DNA from: UBA1206 sp050953105
GTDB taxonomy: Bacteria; Bacillota; Clostridia; Oscillospirales; CAG-382
Reading direction: 5' to 3'
Assembly: GCA_050953105.1 (NCBI GenBank)
Contig: JBMNMA010000004.1
Span: forward strand, 744,001 to 808,000
Length of the DNA: 64,000 nucleotides
Shown: positions 16,721-25,307 of the stretch, piece by piece
Numbering within the stretch: the first letter of the stretch is position 1
Layout of the letters: every line of letters starts with the position of its first letter
The notes under the pieces: model-generated
What the model was told of the DNA's origin: nothing
Seen by the model: only the letters and a program-made list of their open reading frames with translations
The model's database searches: none
Translations under genes and position numbers: made by a program

Positions 16721-19357
16721 TCAGCCTTCCGTTTGTGATTTTATAACTTTATCGGTTTCTATAAAAGCTTCGTCCAGCTTTTCGGGGTTCTTGCCGCCGC
16801 TGGATGCCCGGTCGGGCCGTCCGCCGCCGCCACCGCCCACTATGGGGGATATGGCCGAAAGCAGCTTTCCGGCGTTTGCCTTCTTTTCAAGGGCGGTCTT
16901 TCCGCAGCCGGCAACAAACAGCACCTTTCCTTCGGTTACCGTGGCAAGCACACCCACGCTTTCGGGGTGAGAGTCAAGGAGGTTGTCAAGTGCCTGGCGG
17001 AGGATTTCAACGGGTATGTCGTCAAATTTAACCTTTACCACATTAAGCCCGTTGACTGCAACGCTGTTGGCGTAGCCTTCCTTAACCTTGGCGGTGGCCA
17101 CCGATAACTGGGCCGCCTCAAGGGCCTTTTTGTAGGCTCTAACCTCGTTTATTACCGATTCGGCCTTGTGAACAAGCTCGTTTATATTAGTCGCCTTAAT
17201 GGTCTTGGCGGTTTCTTGAATAAGCTTTTCGTTTTCGTAGATAAGATTAAGGGAATTTAGTCCGGTTACACCCTCGATACGCCTTACGCCGGCGGCCACA
17301 GAGGATTCGGAAATGATTTTAAACAACCCCACCTTTGCGGTATTGTCAAGATGGGTTCCGCCGCAAAATTCGGCAGAGAAGTCGCCCATTTTAACCACCC
17401 GCACCGTTTCGCCGTATTTTTCGCCAAACAGCGCCACAGCGCCGGTTTTCTTGGCGTCCTCAATGGACATTTCGGTGGCGGTGATAACGTCGCCCTTTAA
17501 AATTTCCTCGTTTACAAGGCGTTCCACCTCGGCAATTTCCTCTTTGGTCATGGCCTGATAGTGGGTAAAGTCAAATCTGACCACCTTGTCGGATACATAG
17601 GAACCTGCCTGCTCCACATGGCTTCCCAATACCTTCTTTAAAGCGGCCTGCAGCAGATGGGCAGAAGAGTGGTTACGCATTATTGCTCCCCTGCGGGAAA
17701 CATCGATTTCGGCCTTTGTTTTTCCAAGCTGAATTGCGCCTTCGGCAACGCAGCCGATATGGAGATACTGACCGTTGGGGGTTTTCTTTGTGTCGGTAAC
17801 GGTAAACGCACCGTTGGGGGTGGTTATGGTGCCGGTGTCGCCTATCTGTCCGCCGGATTCGGCATAAAAGGGGGTTTTGTCAAGTATAAGGGTAGCTTCG
17901 CCGCCGGAAATCACCGACTGAAGCTCGCCGTCTTTTATAATATAAAGAATTTCAGCGTCGGTTGCAGTTTCGTTATAGCCGGTAAAAATAGTCTTTTTGG
18001 TTTTGTCAATGGCCAGTGTGTCGTCGGTCCAGCCGAAATCGCCGGCAGCGGCCCTTGCATCTCTTGCCTTTTTGCGCTGCTCCTGCATAAGGGAGGCAAA
18101 GCCCTCCTCGTCCACCTCAAGGCCCCGCTCCCCGGCAATCTCTTTTGTAAGGTCAAGGGGGAAACCGTAGGTGTCATACAGCTTAAATGCTTCATCCCCC
18201 GGGAGGACGGACATGTTTTTGCCCTTAAGGTCGGCAATTATTTTTTCAAGAATGCCAAGACCCTGGTCAAGGGTTTGGGAAAATCTTTCTTCCTCGGTGG
18301 CAATGGTTTTCTTTATAAATTCACGCCGTTCCACAAGGTTGGGGTAGGCCGAGCCGTTTTCCCTTATAACCGTTTCGCACAGCTTTTCAAGGAAGTTGCC
18401 CTTAATGCCAAGGAGTCTGCCGTGTCTTGCGGCACGCCTTAACACCCGGCGGAGGACGTAGCCCCGCCCTTCGTTGGAAGGCAGCACCCCGTCGCTTATA
18501 AGGAAGGTAGCGGTGCGGATATGGTCGGTAATTACACGCAGAGAAACGTCGGTGTTACCCAAGCCGCCTGTATATTCCACCTTTGCTATTTTGCAAAGGT
18601 CAAACATAATATTTCTTATGGTGTCAACCTCAAACAGGTTGCCCACGTCCTGCATAATGCAGGCAAGGCGTTCAAGTCCCATGCCGGTGTCGATGTTGGG
18701 GTTGGCAAGACGGGTGTAGTTGCCCTTGCCGTCACCGTCAAACTGGGTAAAGACTATATTCCATACTTCAATATATCTGTCGCATTCGCAGCCGAAAGCG
18801 CAGCCGGGCTTGCCGCAGCCGTATTTTTCACCCCGGTCAAAGCTTATCTCGCTGCAGGGGCCGCAGGGACCGGCGCCTATTTCCCAAAAGTTGTCTTCCT
18901 TGCCCTTGCGGTAGATACGGTCGGCGGGGACACCGGTTTTACGCCAGATTTCAAAAGCCTCATCGTCGTCCTCGTATATGGTTATATAAAGCCTGTCGGC
19001 GGGGATTTCAAGCACCTTGGTTAAAAACTCCCACGCCCAGGGTATGGCGTCCTCTTTGAAATAATCACCAAATGAGAAGTTGCCAAGCATTTCAAAAAAT
19101 GTGCCGTGCCGTGCGGTTTTACCCACGTTTTCAATGTCCGGGGTGCGGACGCATTTCTGGCAGGTGGTAACCCGTTTGCGGGGAGGAACAAGCGCACCGG
19201 TAAAATAGGGCTTTAACGGCGCCATTCCGGCGTTTATTAAAAGCAGTGAATTGTCATTTTCGGGAACAAGGGGAAAGGAGTCAAGCCTTAAATGTCCCTT
19301 GGATTCAAAAAACTGTAAATATTTTTCACGCAAAACCGTCAGGGATAGTTTTTCCAT
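16721..19357 (-). CDS. alaS: Alanyl-tRNA synthetase
   Basis: Class II synthetase that charges tRNA-Ala. The 878 residues show the class II core (LLINAGMAPLKPYFTG, then RHGTFFEMLGNFSFGDYF), the editing domain with its metal motif NHSSAHLLQAAL and CGGTHLDNT, and the C-terminal DHHA1 domain ending in a glycine-rich GGGGGGRPDRASSGG. Standard length, no lesions. It is the first gene of a minus-strand operon reaching to 10184. No T-box elements are evident in the short 5' region; a sigma-A promoter is predicted at 19397-19424. Confidence 0.98.
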   Translation of the reverse strand: MEKLSLTVLREKYLQFFESKGHLRLDSFPLVPENDNSLLLINAGMAPLKPYFTGALVPPRKRVTTCQKCVRTPDIENVGKTARHGTFFEMLGNFSFGDYFKEDAIPWAWEFLTKVLEIPADRLYITIYEDDDEAFEIWRKTGVPADRIYRKGKEDNFWEIGAGPCGPCSEISFDRGEKYGCGKPGCAFGCECDRYIEVWNIVFTQFDGDGKGNYTRLANPNIDTGMGLERLACIMQDVGNLFEVDTIRNIMFDLCKIAKVEYTGGLGNTDVSLRVITDHIRTATFLISDGVLPSNEGRGYVLRRVLRRAARHGRLLGIKGNFLEKLCETVIRENGSAYPNLVERREFIKKTIATEEERFSQTLDQGLGILEKIIADLKGKNMSVLPGDEAFKLYDTYGFPLDLTKEIAGERGLEVDEEGFASLMQEQRKKARDARAAAGDFGWTDDTLAIDKTKKTIFTGYNETATDAEILYIIKDGELQSVISGGEATLILDKTPFYAESGGQIGDTGTITTPNGAFTVTDTKKTPNGQYLHIGCVAEGAIQLGKTKAEIDVSRRGAIMRNHSSAHLLQAALKKVLGSHVEQAGSYVSDKVVRFDFTHYQAMTKEEIAEVERLVNEEILKGDVITATEMSIEDAKKTGAVALFGEKYGETVRVVKMGDFSAEFCGGTHLDNTAKVGLFKIISESSVAAGVRRIEGVTGLNSLNLIYENEKLIQETAKTIKATNINELVHKAESVINEVRAYKKALEAAQLSVATAKVKEGYANSVAVNGLNVVKVKFDDIPVEILRQALDNLLDSHPESVGVLATVTEGKVLFVAGCGKTALEKKANAGKLLSAISPIVGGGGGGRPDRASSGGKNPEKLDEAFIETDKVIKSQTEG

Positions 19358-19396
19358 GTTTTATTGCCTTTCGCTATTTCTGCAATATTTTATCAT

Positions 19397-19424
19397 ATTA
19401 TACCATTATTACGCCGAAAGTCAA
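19397..19424 (-). promoter_or_regulatory. Predicted sigma-A promoter for alaS operon
   Basis: Reading the minus strand: TTGACT (19419-19424), a 16-bp spacer, and TATAAT (19397-19402), about 40 bases before the alaS start. A CGAAAGG ribosome binding site lies just before the ATG. Confidence 0.7.
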
Positions 19425-19453
19425 CAAAAACATTAAATTTACCCTCAGCCGCA

Positions 19454-19483
19454 TTGACAATTTAAAGCTATGTGTGTTAAAAT
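19454..19483 (+). promoter_or_regulatory. Predicted promoter for AGE-family epimerase
   Basis: TTGACA at 19454-19459 and TAAAAT at 19478-19483 (18-bp spacer), about 100 bases upstream of the epimerase start. It is divergent from the alaS promoter. Confidence 0.6.
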
Positions 19484-19579
19484 GCTTATCGAAATTAAAA
19501 GTCAAATGAATCAGCCTTAGAAGTTTGAAAAACCACAGTTTTTTATCAAAAAATGTATAAATTTAAGGAGTGTCTGTAT

Positions 19580-20800
19580 ATGGACAGAGAAATTTTCGCA
19601 GCCTATCAAAAATACTATCGCAGCAAGCTGCTGGACGACTGTGTTCCTTTCTGGTTGAACAGCGACCTTTTGGATAAGGAATACGGCGGCTATATCACCT
19701 CGGTGGACAAGGAAGGGAAATCCTACAACAACGACAAGTCGGTATGGTTCCAGGGAAGATGCCTTTGGACATTTTCCGCCCTCTGCAACACCTACGGCAA
19801 AAGAGACGAATGGGTTGACGCGGCGAACCTCGGCGTAAACTTTTTAAACGAAAAATGCGTTGACACCGACGGCAGAATGTTCTTTACCGTTACGCAGGAC
19901 GGCAGACCGCTTAGAAAACGCCGTTATATGTATTCCGAAAGCTTTTATGTAATCTCCATGGCCGAATACGGAGTTATGACCGGGGACAAGGCAGCCATTG
20001 AAAAGGCCGAAAAATGCTTTGACCTTATGCTTCAGCTTTATCATAATCCCGAAAGCGATCCCTTTAAGATAACCCCCAAATCCTATGCATCAACCAGAGC
20101 CGACAGGGCAGTGGCTGTTCCCATGGTGCTGGTTTCCTGCGCTCAGCTTCTTCGCAGATGCGTTCCCGAAAGGGCAGAACACTACACCGCCGTTATAAGG
20201 GAAATGGTTGATGCCATACTCAACTATCACTACAAAGAAGACAAACACTGCGTTCTCGAATGTGTCGGCCCCAACGGGGAATTTATAGACACCCCCGCAG
20301 GACGGACAATAAACCCCGGCCATTCCATGGAAAACGCCTGGTTCTTAATGAACGAAGCCATTTACTCCAAGGACGACGAGCTGTTAAAGAAGGCACTCAA
20401 CATTCTTGACTGGTCGCTTGAATGGGGCTGGGACAAGCAGTTTGGCGGATTCATCTACTTTACCGACTGCTACGGCCGTCCCTGCGAACAGCTTGAGCAT
20501 GACATGAAGCTGTGGTGGGTTCATGACGAAGCTTTAATCGCCACCATTCTTGCCTACGGCCTTACCGGCGACGAAAAGTATTTTAACTGGTTCAAGAAAA
20601 TCCACGATTTCGCCTTCGGCCATTTCTCCGACAACGAAAACGGCGAATGGTACGGCTACCTCCATAGAGACAACACCGTCAGCCACACCCAGAAAGGCTC
20701 CATGTGGAAAGGCCCCTACCATCATCCCCGTATGCTTATGCTGTGTGATAAAATACTCGGCCTTCTTGCCCAAGGCAAACCCATGGAAACCCTGCTTTAA
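19580..20800 (+). CDS. AGE-family sugar epimerase/isomerase
   Basis: A 406-residue (alpha/alpha)6-barrel protein of the N-acylglucosamine 2-epimerase family, which interconverts GlcNAc/ManNAc or related sugars. Recognisable segments are FWLNSDLLDKEYGGYITSVD, KSVWFQGRCLWTFSAL, a NPGHSMENAWFL histidine region, and KLWWVHDEALIATILAYGL. An AAGGAG site at 19565-19570 supports the ATG at 19580 over an upstream in-frame ATG at 19553. It is cytoplasmic (no signal). It is monocistronic, with its own promoter and terminator. Cellobiose 2-epimerase activity is an alternative within the same family. Confidence 0.88.
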   Translation: MDREIFAAYQKYYRSKLLDDCVPFWLNSDLLDKEYGGYITSVDKEGKSYNNDKSVWFQGRCLWTFSALCNTYGKRDEWVDAANLGVNFLNEKCVDTDGRMFFTVTQDGRPLRKRRYMYSESFYVISMAEYGVMTGDKAAIEKAEKCFDLMLQLYHNPESDPFKITPKSYASTRADRAVAVPMVLVSCAQLLRRCVPERAEHYTAVIREMVDAILNYHYKEDKHCVLECVGPNGEFIDTPAGRTINPGHSMENAWFLMNEAIYSKDDELLKKALNILDWSLEWGWDKQFGGFIYFTDCYGRPCEQLEHDMKLWWVHDEALIATILAYGLTGDEKYFNWFKKIHDFAFGHFSDNENGEWYGYLHRDNTVSHTQKGSMWKGPYHHPRMLMLCDKILGLLAQGKPMETLL

Positions 20801-20806
20801 AAAACT

Positions 20807-20838
20807 ACACCGGCATTTTGCCGGTGTTTTTTGTTTTT
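20807..20838 (+). terminator. Intrinsic terminator after AGE epimerase
   Basis: CACCGGCA at 20808-20815, 3-nt loop, TGCCGGTG at 20819-20826, then a run of T residues. Confidence 0.9.
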
Positions 20839-20877
20839 ACATATTCAATAAAAAATGATATAAGCGTTCATATATTG

Positions 20878-20906
20878 TTGACATCAAAGTAAAACGGTAA
20901 TATAAT
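20878..20906 (+). promoter_or_regulatory. Consensus sigma-A promoter for solute-binding lipoprotein
   Basis: A perfect TTGACA (20878-20883), 17-bp spacer and TATAAT (20901-20906). It indicates strong constitutive transcription unless a repressor acts. Confidence 0.85.
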
Positions 20907-20955
20907 ATATTTAATACTATCAACCCCAATCAAATCTTAACGGAGGAAAAAGCAT

Positions 20956-22509
20956 ATGAGCATTAAGAAAGCAATATCCCTATTGCTGGTTATCCTAATG
21001 GTTTTAACCCTGTTTGCCGCCTGCGGCAACGAATCTGAAAACGACAAGAGCAGTCAAACATCTTCCCAGACATCGGGGAGCAACGACCAGTCTGACGGCG
21101 AATCAAGTGAGGAATCCCAAGCACTTGTTCCCCACCTTAAAGACGCCCCCGTAGATGTCAGAGGATTTGAGCTTAAAATTTTATCAAGTGTTGACAGCAG
21201 AGTCTGGGCGAAAGAGCAGTTTGTCGGCTATACCGACCAGGAGGGAATGTCCGACCCGGTAAGCGTAGCGGTATTTGAAAGAAACGCCCGTCTTGAACAG
21301 GAATACGGCTTTACTATAAAGCTTGAAGCCCTTGAATTGGGTTTTAATGAATATTTAAGCCGTGTCCGCAACGATGCGGCAGCCGGCACCGCCGACTATC
21401 ACGTCCTTGCAAACGGTGCGACGGTAATAGCCCCCCTTACGGTGGAAGGTTACTGCTACGACCTGTACAGCCTTGCAGACTCCTACCTTTCCCTTGATGA
21501 GGAGTGGTGGGACCCGGTTACTCAGGCGGATATGTCTATAGGCAACCACCTTTACATGGTAACCGGCGACGTTATGCTTCTTGACGACCAGTTTACCTAT
21601 GTTATGTATTTCAACAAGGACCTGGCAAGCAAATACAACTACAACCCCTATCAGCTTGTCTATGAAGGCAAGTGGACAATGGACACAATGTACGAAATGA
21701 TGAAATCCGTTGCCCAGTCGGGCGGCGACGGTGTGATGGACGTTGAAAACGGCGACGACACATGGGGTTTGGTGGGGGTTCACTTTGACACCTATCAGAT
21801 GATAATGGGCGCCGGCCTTCCCCAGGTAACCAAGGACGCCAACGACATCCCCGTGTTTGCCATGAATCTCGAACCCAATGTCAATGCCTTTTTAAAGATA
21901 TTCGACATAGTAACCGACCGTGAAAGAACCGCCCTTAAAGAAACCTATTACAGATGGGACGACCCTGAGGGCAACAAGGTTACGGGCCATTTCTACAATG
22001 GCAACTCACTGTTCTTCCCCACAACTATTTCAGGCGCTTCCAGTGACAATATGAGAAACGCCGAAATTCACTACGGCATACTCCCCATGCCCAAATACAA
22101 CGAAAATCAGGATAATTACGCCTCCACCATTAACCCCTACCACTTCTTTGTACTGGGTATCCCCACAAACAACGTGGGAAATCTGGACAAAATCACCTTC
22201 TGTCTTGAAGCTATGTCATATCTGTCCAGGGAACAGGTTACCAACGTATACTATGAGCTTACCCTTAAGCTTAAAAGGTTTGCCGACGACGACGATTCCC
22301 CCGAAATGCTTGACATTATCTTCAGAAACCGTCTTGTGGACATATCCATCATCTTCGACTGGGGCGGATGCATACAGTATTACAACAACCTGGTATTCGG
22401 CAAAAACAAAGGTATAATTTCCTACTGTGAATCCATTATCGACAAATTCAACTCCGACCTTCAGGATACTCTTGACGCATACGAAAAGCTTGCTCAAGGC
22501 AACAAGTAA
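20956..22509 (+). CDS. Extracellular solute-binding lipoprotein (sugar ABC type), orphan
   Basis: A 517-residue lipoprotein: signal sequence with lipobox LFAAC near residue 23, then a Ser/Gln/Glu-rich tether to about residue 55. An ABC-transporter solute-binding fold of the carbohydrate class follows (e.g. DEEWWDPVTQADMSIGNHLY, MYFNKDLASKYN, YGILPMPKYNENQDNYAS). An AACGGAGG site precedes the ATG. No permease or ATPase gene is next to it; rpsB follows. A paralogue lies at 31113-32672 with the same DxWWD and LPxPxYNENQDxY motifs. It may serve a transporter encoded elsewhere or act as a surface glycan sensor; the ligand is unknown. Confidence 0.85.
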   Translation: MSIKKAISLLLVILMVLTLFAACGNESENDKSSQTSSQTSGSNDQSDGESSEESQALVPHLKDAPVDVRGFELKILSSVDSRVWAKEQFVGYTDQEGMSDPVSVAVFERNARLEQEYGFTIKLEALELGFNEYLSRVRNDAAAGTADYHVLANGATVIAPLTVEGYCYDLYSLADSYLSLDEEWWDPVTQADMSIGNHLYMVTGDVMLLDDQFTYVMYFNKDLASKYNYNPYQLVYEGKWTMDTMYEMMKSVAQSGGDGVMDVENGDDTWGLVGVHFDTYQMIMGAGLPQVTKDANDIPVFAMNLEPNVNAFLKIFDIVTDRERTALKETYYRWDDPEGNKVTGHFYNGNSLFFPTTISGASSDNMRNAEIHYGILPMPKYNENQDNYASTINPYHFFVLGIPTNNVGNLDKITFCLEAMSYLSREQVTNVYYELTLKLKRFADDDDSPEMLDIIFRNRLVDISIIFDWGGCIQYYNNLVFGKNKGIISYCESIIDKFNSDLQDTLDAYEKLAQGNK

Positions 22510-22573
22510 TAATTTTTACCCAAAATATACATAATAAATTGGCAAAAAGCCAATAAAAATAGCAAAAAAACAC

Positions 22574-22602
22574 TTGCAAAGCCTTGATAGTTATGATATA
22601 AT
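22574..22602 (+). promoter_or_regulatory. Predicted sigma-A promoter for rpsB-tsf
   Basis: TTGCAA (22574-22579), 17-bp spacer, TATAAT (22597-22602). It places the start of transcription near 22609, giving a leader of about 150 bases. Confidence 0.8.
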
Positions 22603-22608
22603 CATACG

Positions 22609-22762
22609 GTGCGCCGGTATATGTTTTTATATACCGGCATCCACCCGACAAAAATAAATTCACACACCGCTTATGCGTTCCGGGTGCCGTGTGTAACGGA
22701 AAAGAACGTAAATCCCAAAAGCGTGTGGCGGGTAAAACCCGATCAAAAAAAGGAGTATAGCA
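22609..22762 (+). promoter_or_regulatory. Structured 5' leader of rpsB
   Basis: The leader contains a perfect 10-bp hairpin (22613-22622 with 22629-22638, 6-nt loop) and a longer-range stem ACACAC/GTGTGT (22662-22667 with 22689-22694) that encloses a small CGC-TTAT-GCG hairpin. A third hairpin, CGGGT-AAA-ACCCG (22729-22741), ends about ten bases before the AAAGGAG ribosome binding site. Ribosomal protein S2 operons are autoregulated in E. coli through the leader; a similar role here is inference. Confidence 0.5.
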
Positions 22763-23530
22763 ATGTCAGTCATCTCAATGAAACAGCTTCTTGAGGCAGG
22801 CGTTCATTTCGGCCACCAGACAAGAAGATGGAACCCCAAGATGTCCGAGTATATCTTCACCGAAAGAAACGGCATCTACATTATCGACCTTCAGAAAACC
22901 GTTAAGAAAATCGAAGAGGCCTACATGTTCATACGTGAAGTGGCTACCGAAGGCGGTACCATACTTTTCGTAGGCACCAAGAAGCAGGCTCAAGAGGCTA
23001 TCAGAGAAGAAGCCGAAAGATGCGAAATGTATTACGTCAACGTCCGCTGGCTGGGCGGCATGATGACCAACTTCAAAACCATAAAGAAGTCGGTTGCCAA
23101 GCTTAACAACCTTAACAAGATGGCCGAAGACGGCACCTTTGACCTCCTTCCCAAGAAGGAAGTAGCCGCGCTCCAGAAGGAAATGAACGACCTTGAAAAG
23201 AGCCTTGGCGGTATTAAGAATATGAAAACCCTTCCCTCGGCAATTTTCGTTGTCGACCCCAAGAAGGAAAAGAACGCCGTTGACGAAGCCCGCAAGCTGG
23301 GTATCCCCGTTGTGGCTATCGTTGACACCAACTGCGACCCTGATGAAGTTGATTACGTAATCCCCGGCAACGACGACGCCATCAGAGCCATCAAGCTTAT
23401 CTCCTCTGTTATGGCCGATGCCATTCTCGAAGGTAGACAGGGCGAACAGTTTACCGACTCTTCCGCTTCCGCTGACGAAAAAGACGGCGAAAACGTTGAA
23501 TTCGTTGAAAATTCCGGCGAAAACAACTAG
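22763..23530 (+). CDS. rpsB: 30S ribosomal protein S2
   Basis: The 255-residue S2 protein of the small subunit. It begins MSVISMKQLLEAGVHFGHQT, the family start signature with RRWNPKM following. It contains IYIIDLQKT, NVRWLGGMMTNFKTI and the C-terminal signature PVVAIVDTNCDPD. An acidic C-terminal extension (DSSASADEKDGENVEFVENS) is present. Paired with tsf 51 bases downstream, as in most bacteria. Confidence 0.98.
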   Translation: MSVISMKQLLEAGVHFGHQTRRWNPKMSEYIFTERNGIYIIDLQKTVKKIEEAYMFIREVATEGGTILFVGTKKQAQEAIREEAERCEMYYVNVRWLGGMMTNFKTIKKSVAKLNNLNKMAEDGTFDLLPKKEVAALQKEMNDLEKSLGGIKNMKTLPSAIFVVDPKKEKNAVDEARKLGIPVVAIVDTNCDPDEVDYVIPGNDDAIRAIKLISSVMADAILEGRQGEQFTDSSASADEKDGENVEFVENSGENN

Positions 23531-23581
23531 GAACAGTTAGTAATTAACTACATTGTAACCAACAGGAAGGAAGAATTAATT

Positions 23582-24511
23582 ATGGCAGATATATCAGCAA
23601 AAGACGTAATGGCGTTGCGCCAGAAGACCGGCTGCGGCATGATGGAATGCAAGAAAGCCCTTATCGAAGCTAACGGCGACTTTGAAGAAGCTGTTAAAGT
23701 GCTTCGTGAAAAAGGTCTTTCGGTTGCCGCTAAAAAGGCATCGAGAGTAGCTTCCGAAGGCTTGGTTGACATAGCCAAAGAAGGCAACGTCACCGCGATT
23801 GTGGAAATCAACTGCGAAACCGACTTCGTAGCCAAGAACGCCACTTTCAAGGCCTTTGTGGCAGACGTTTTAAAGACTATTATAGACAATAAACCCAAGA
23901 CCGTTGAGGAGCTTCTTGCCCTCAACCTCCACGGCAGCGACAGAACCGTTGACGCCGAACTTAAGGACAAGATTTTCACCATAGGCGAAAACATGACCAT
24001 AAGAAGGTTTGACGTAGTCAACGGCGTTACCGGCACCTATATCCACGGCAACGGCGCAGCCGGCGTTATCACCCAGTTTTCCACCACCAACGGTATCGAA
24101 AACACCGAAGGCTTTGCGGAATATGCCAAGAACGTGTGCATGCAGATTGCGGCCATGAACCCCACCTATGTCTGCTCCCACTGCGTTCCCCAGAGCGTTA
24201 TTGATTCCGAAAAGGAAATACTCCTTGCCCAAATCAAGAACGATCCCAAGCTTGCAGGCAAGCCCGAAGCGGTTATCGAAAAAATGGTTACCGGCAGAAT
24301 AACCAAGTTCTACGAAACCAACTGCTTAAAAGAGCAGACCTACGTTAAGGACGAAAACCTTAAGGTTAAGGATTACACCGAAGCGGTGGCAAAGGAACTG
24401 GGCGGCAATATAGCCATACTTGACTTTGTAAAATACGAACGCGGCGAAGGCATTGAAAAGAAAGAAGAAGACTTCGCAGCCGAAATTGACAAGCTTGTAA
24501 AAGGCCAGTAA
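23582..24511 (+). CDS. tsf: Translation elongation factor Ts
   Basis: EF-Ts is the guanine nucleotide exchange factor for EF-Tu. The 309 residues start with the UBA-like domain (MALRQKTGCGMMECKKALIE) and contain the EF-Tu-contacting CETDFVAKN motif near residue 83. Two dimerisation-type subdomains follow. Good AGGAAGGA ribosome binding site. The length is within the family's usual range. Followed by a strong terminator. Confidence 0.97.
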   Translation: MADISAKDVMALRQKTGCGMMECKKALIEANGDFEEAVKVLREKGLSVAAKKASRVASEGLVDIAKEGNVTAIVEINCETDFVAKNATFKAFVADVLKTIIDNKPKTVEELLALNLHGSDRTVDAELKDKIFTIGENMTIRRFDVVNGVTGTYIHGNGAAGVITQFSTTNGIENTEGFAEYAKNVCMQIAAMNPTYVCSHCVPQSVIDSEKEILLAQIKNDPKLAGKPEAVIEKMVTGRITKFYETNCLKEQTYVKDENLKVKDYTEAVAKELGGNIAILDFVKYERGEGIEKKEEDFAAEIDKLVKGQ

Positions 24512-24528
24512 AACACAACAAAAAATAT

Positions 24529-24557
24529 GCGGCTCCCGTTATGGGGGCCGCTTTTTT
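24529..24557 (+). terminator. Intrinsic terminator after tsf
   Basis: A GCGGCTCCC / GGGGGCCGC stem (one G-U pair) with a GTTAT loop and six T residues. Confidence 0.9.
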
Positions 24558-24686
24558 CACACCGAACAATGCGTTTGGTTTACCGGTAAAACCGCCGCAT
24601 TAATGCCGAATATCCGCCGGTATTGTAAGACAGGGAAATTTATACACTCATCTTCAAAAAAATATTAAAATTTTTCCAGAAGGGTA

Positions 24687-24715
24687 TTGACAATCACATG
24701 ACCATGTGATACAAT
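24687..24715 (+). promoter_or_regulatory. Promoter with palindromic operator before DUF1836 gene
   Basis: TTGACA (24687-24692), 17-bp spacer, TACAAT (24710-24715). The spacer is almost entirely an 8-2-8 palindrome, ATCACATG-AC-CATGTGAT (24693-24710), so a protein dimer bound there would block RNA polymerase. The DUF1836 protein encoded next is the likely binder (inference). Confidence 0.75.
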
Positions 24716-24742
24716 CATACACAAGAAAGGAGATGGGCCTTA

Positions 24743-25294
24743 ATGATGACTACCTTTCCCGGAACAACCATAGAGGTTGGGGAACATCAGCGAAGCAGAC
24801 CGGACGCAGCCGGCGAAGCGTTAAACAACATTTTTGCGACAGGCGGGCTTATGCTGTCCCAGGTGGCAAGCCTGACGGGACTTGAGTATTACATTATTCA
24901 AAACTGGGTTAAACGGGGCTTTGTAACCCCGCCGGTAAAAAAACTGTATTCCAAAAAGCAGTTTTGCAGGATAGCCATAATAAACATTTTAAAAGAAACC
25001 CTCCAAATCGAAAAGGCGACTAAGCTTCTTTCATACATCAACGGGGTGCTTTCCGACGAAAGCGACGACCTTATTGACGACTTTGAGCTGTATAACTGCT
25101 ACGTCAATCTGGTGTTTTCCGACAAAGGAGATACCCCGCCCGAAGAAGCGGTAAAGCGGGTGGTGAAAGACTACAAAGAACCCGTCCCCGGAGCTGCAAA
25201 GCGGCTGACAAAAGTCCTTTTGGTAATGTATTACGCAGGTCTTTCGGCAAAATACGCCGAAAAATGCAACGAACTTATGTATGAATTAGGTTAA
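24743..25294 (+). CDS. DUF1836 protein, putative HTH regulator
   Basis: A 183-residue DUF1836 family protein. The N-terminal half has a helix-turn-helix of MerR-like type: LSQVASLTGLEYYIIQNWVK then RGFVTPPVKKLYSKKQFCRI, a recognition helix plus wing. The remainder is helical (ALLQIEKATKLL-like, VKRVVKDY) and could be a dimerisation domain. It starts the operon with NfeD-like and flotillin genes and lies just behind a promoter with an 8-bp palindrome, which suggests autoregulation. Biochemical function of the family is not established to my knowledge. Confidence 0.8.
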   Translation: MMTTFPGTTIEVGEHQRSRPDAAGEALNNIFATGGLMLSQVASLTGLEYYIIQNWVKRGFVTPPVKKLYSKKQFCRIAIINILKETLQIEKATKLLSYINGVLSDESDDLIDDFELYNCYVNLVFSDKGDTPPEEAVKRVVKDYKEPVPGAAKRLTKVLLVMYYAGLSAKYAEKCNELMYELG

Positions 25295-25307
25295 AGGAGG
25301 AATACAC

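Noticed and set aside
17657..18442. Long open frame (261 codons) on the plus strand within alaS
   Set aside because: It lies fully opposite alaS, which has all class II and editing motifs. The plus-strand product is Gly/Phe-rich and typical of a mirror frame of a codon-biased gene.
19358..19552. T-box riboswitch before alaS
   Set aside because: The region between promoter and start is about 40 bases, too short for a T-box, and no TGGNACCGCG-type sequence is seen. The same applies to asnS.
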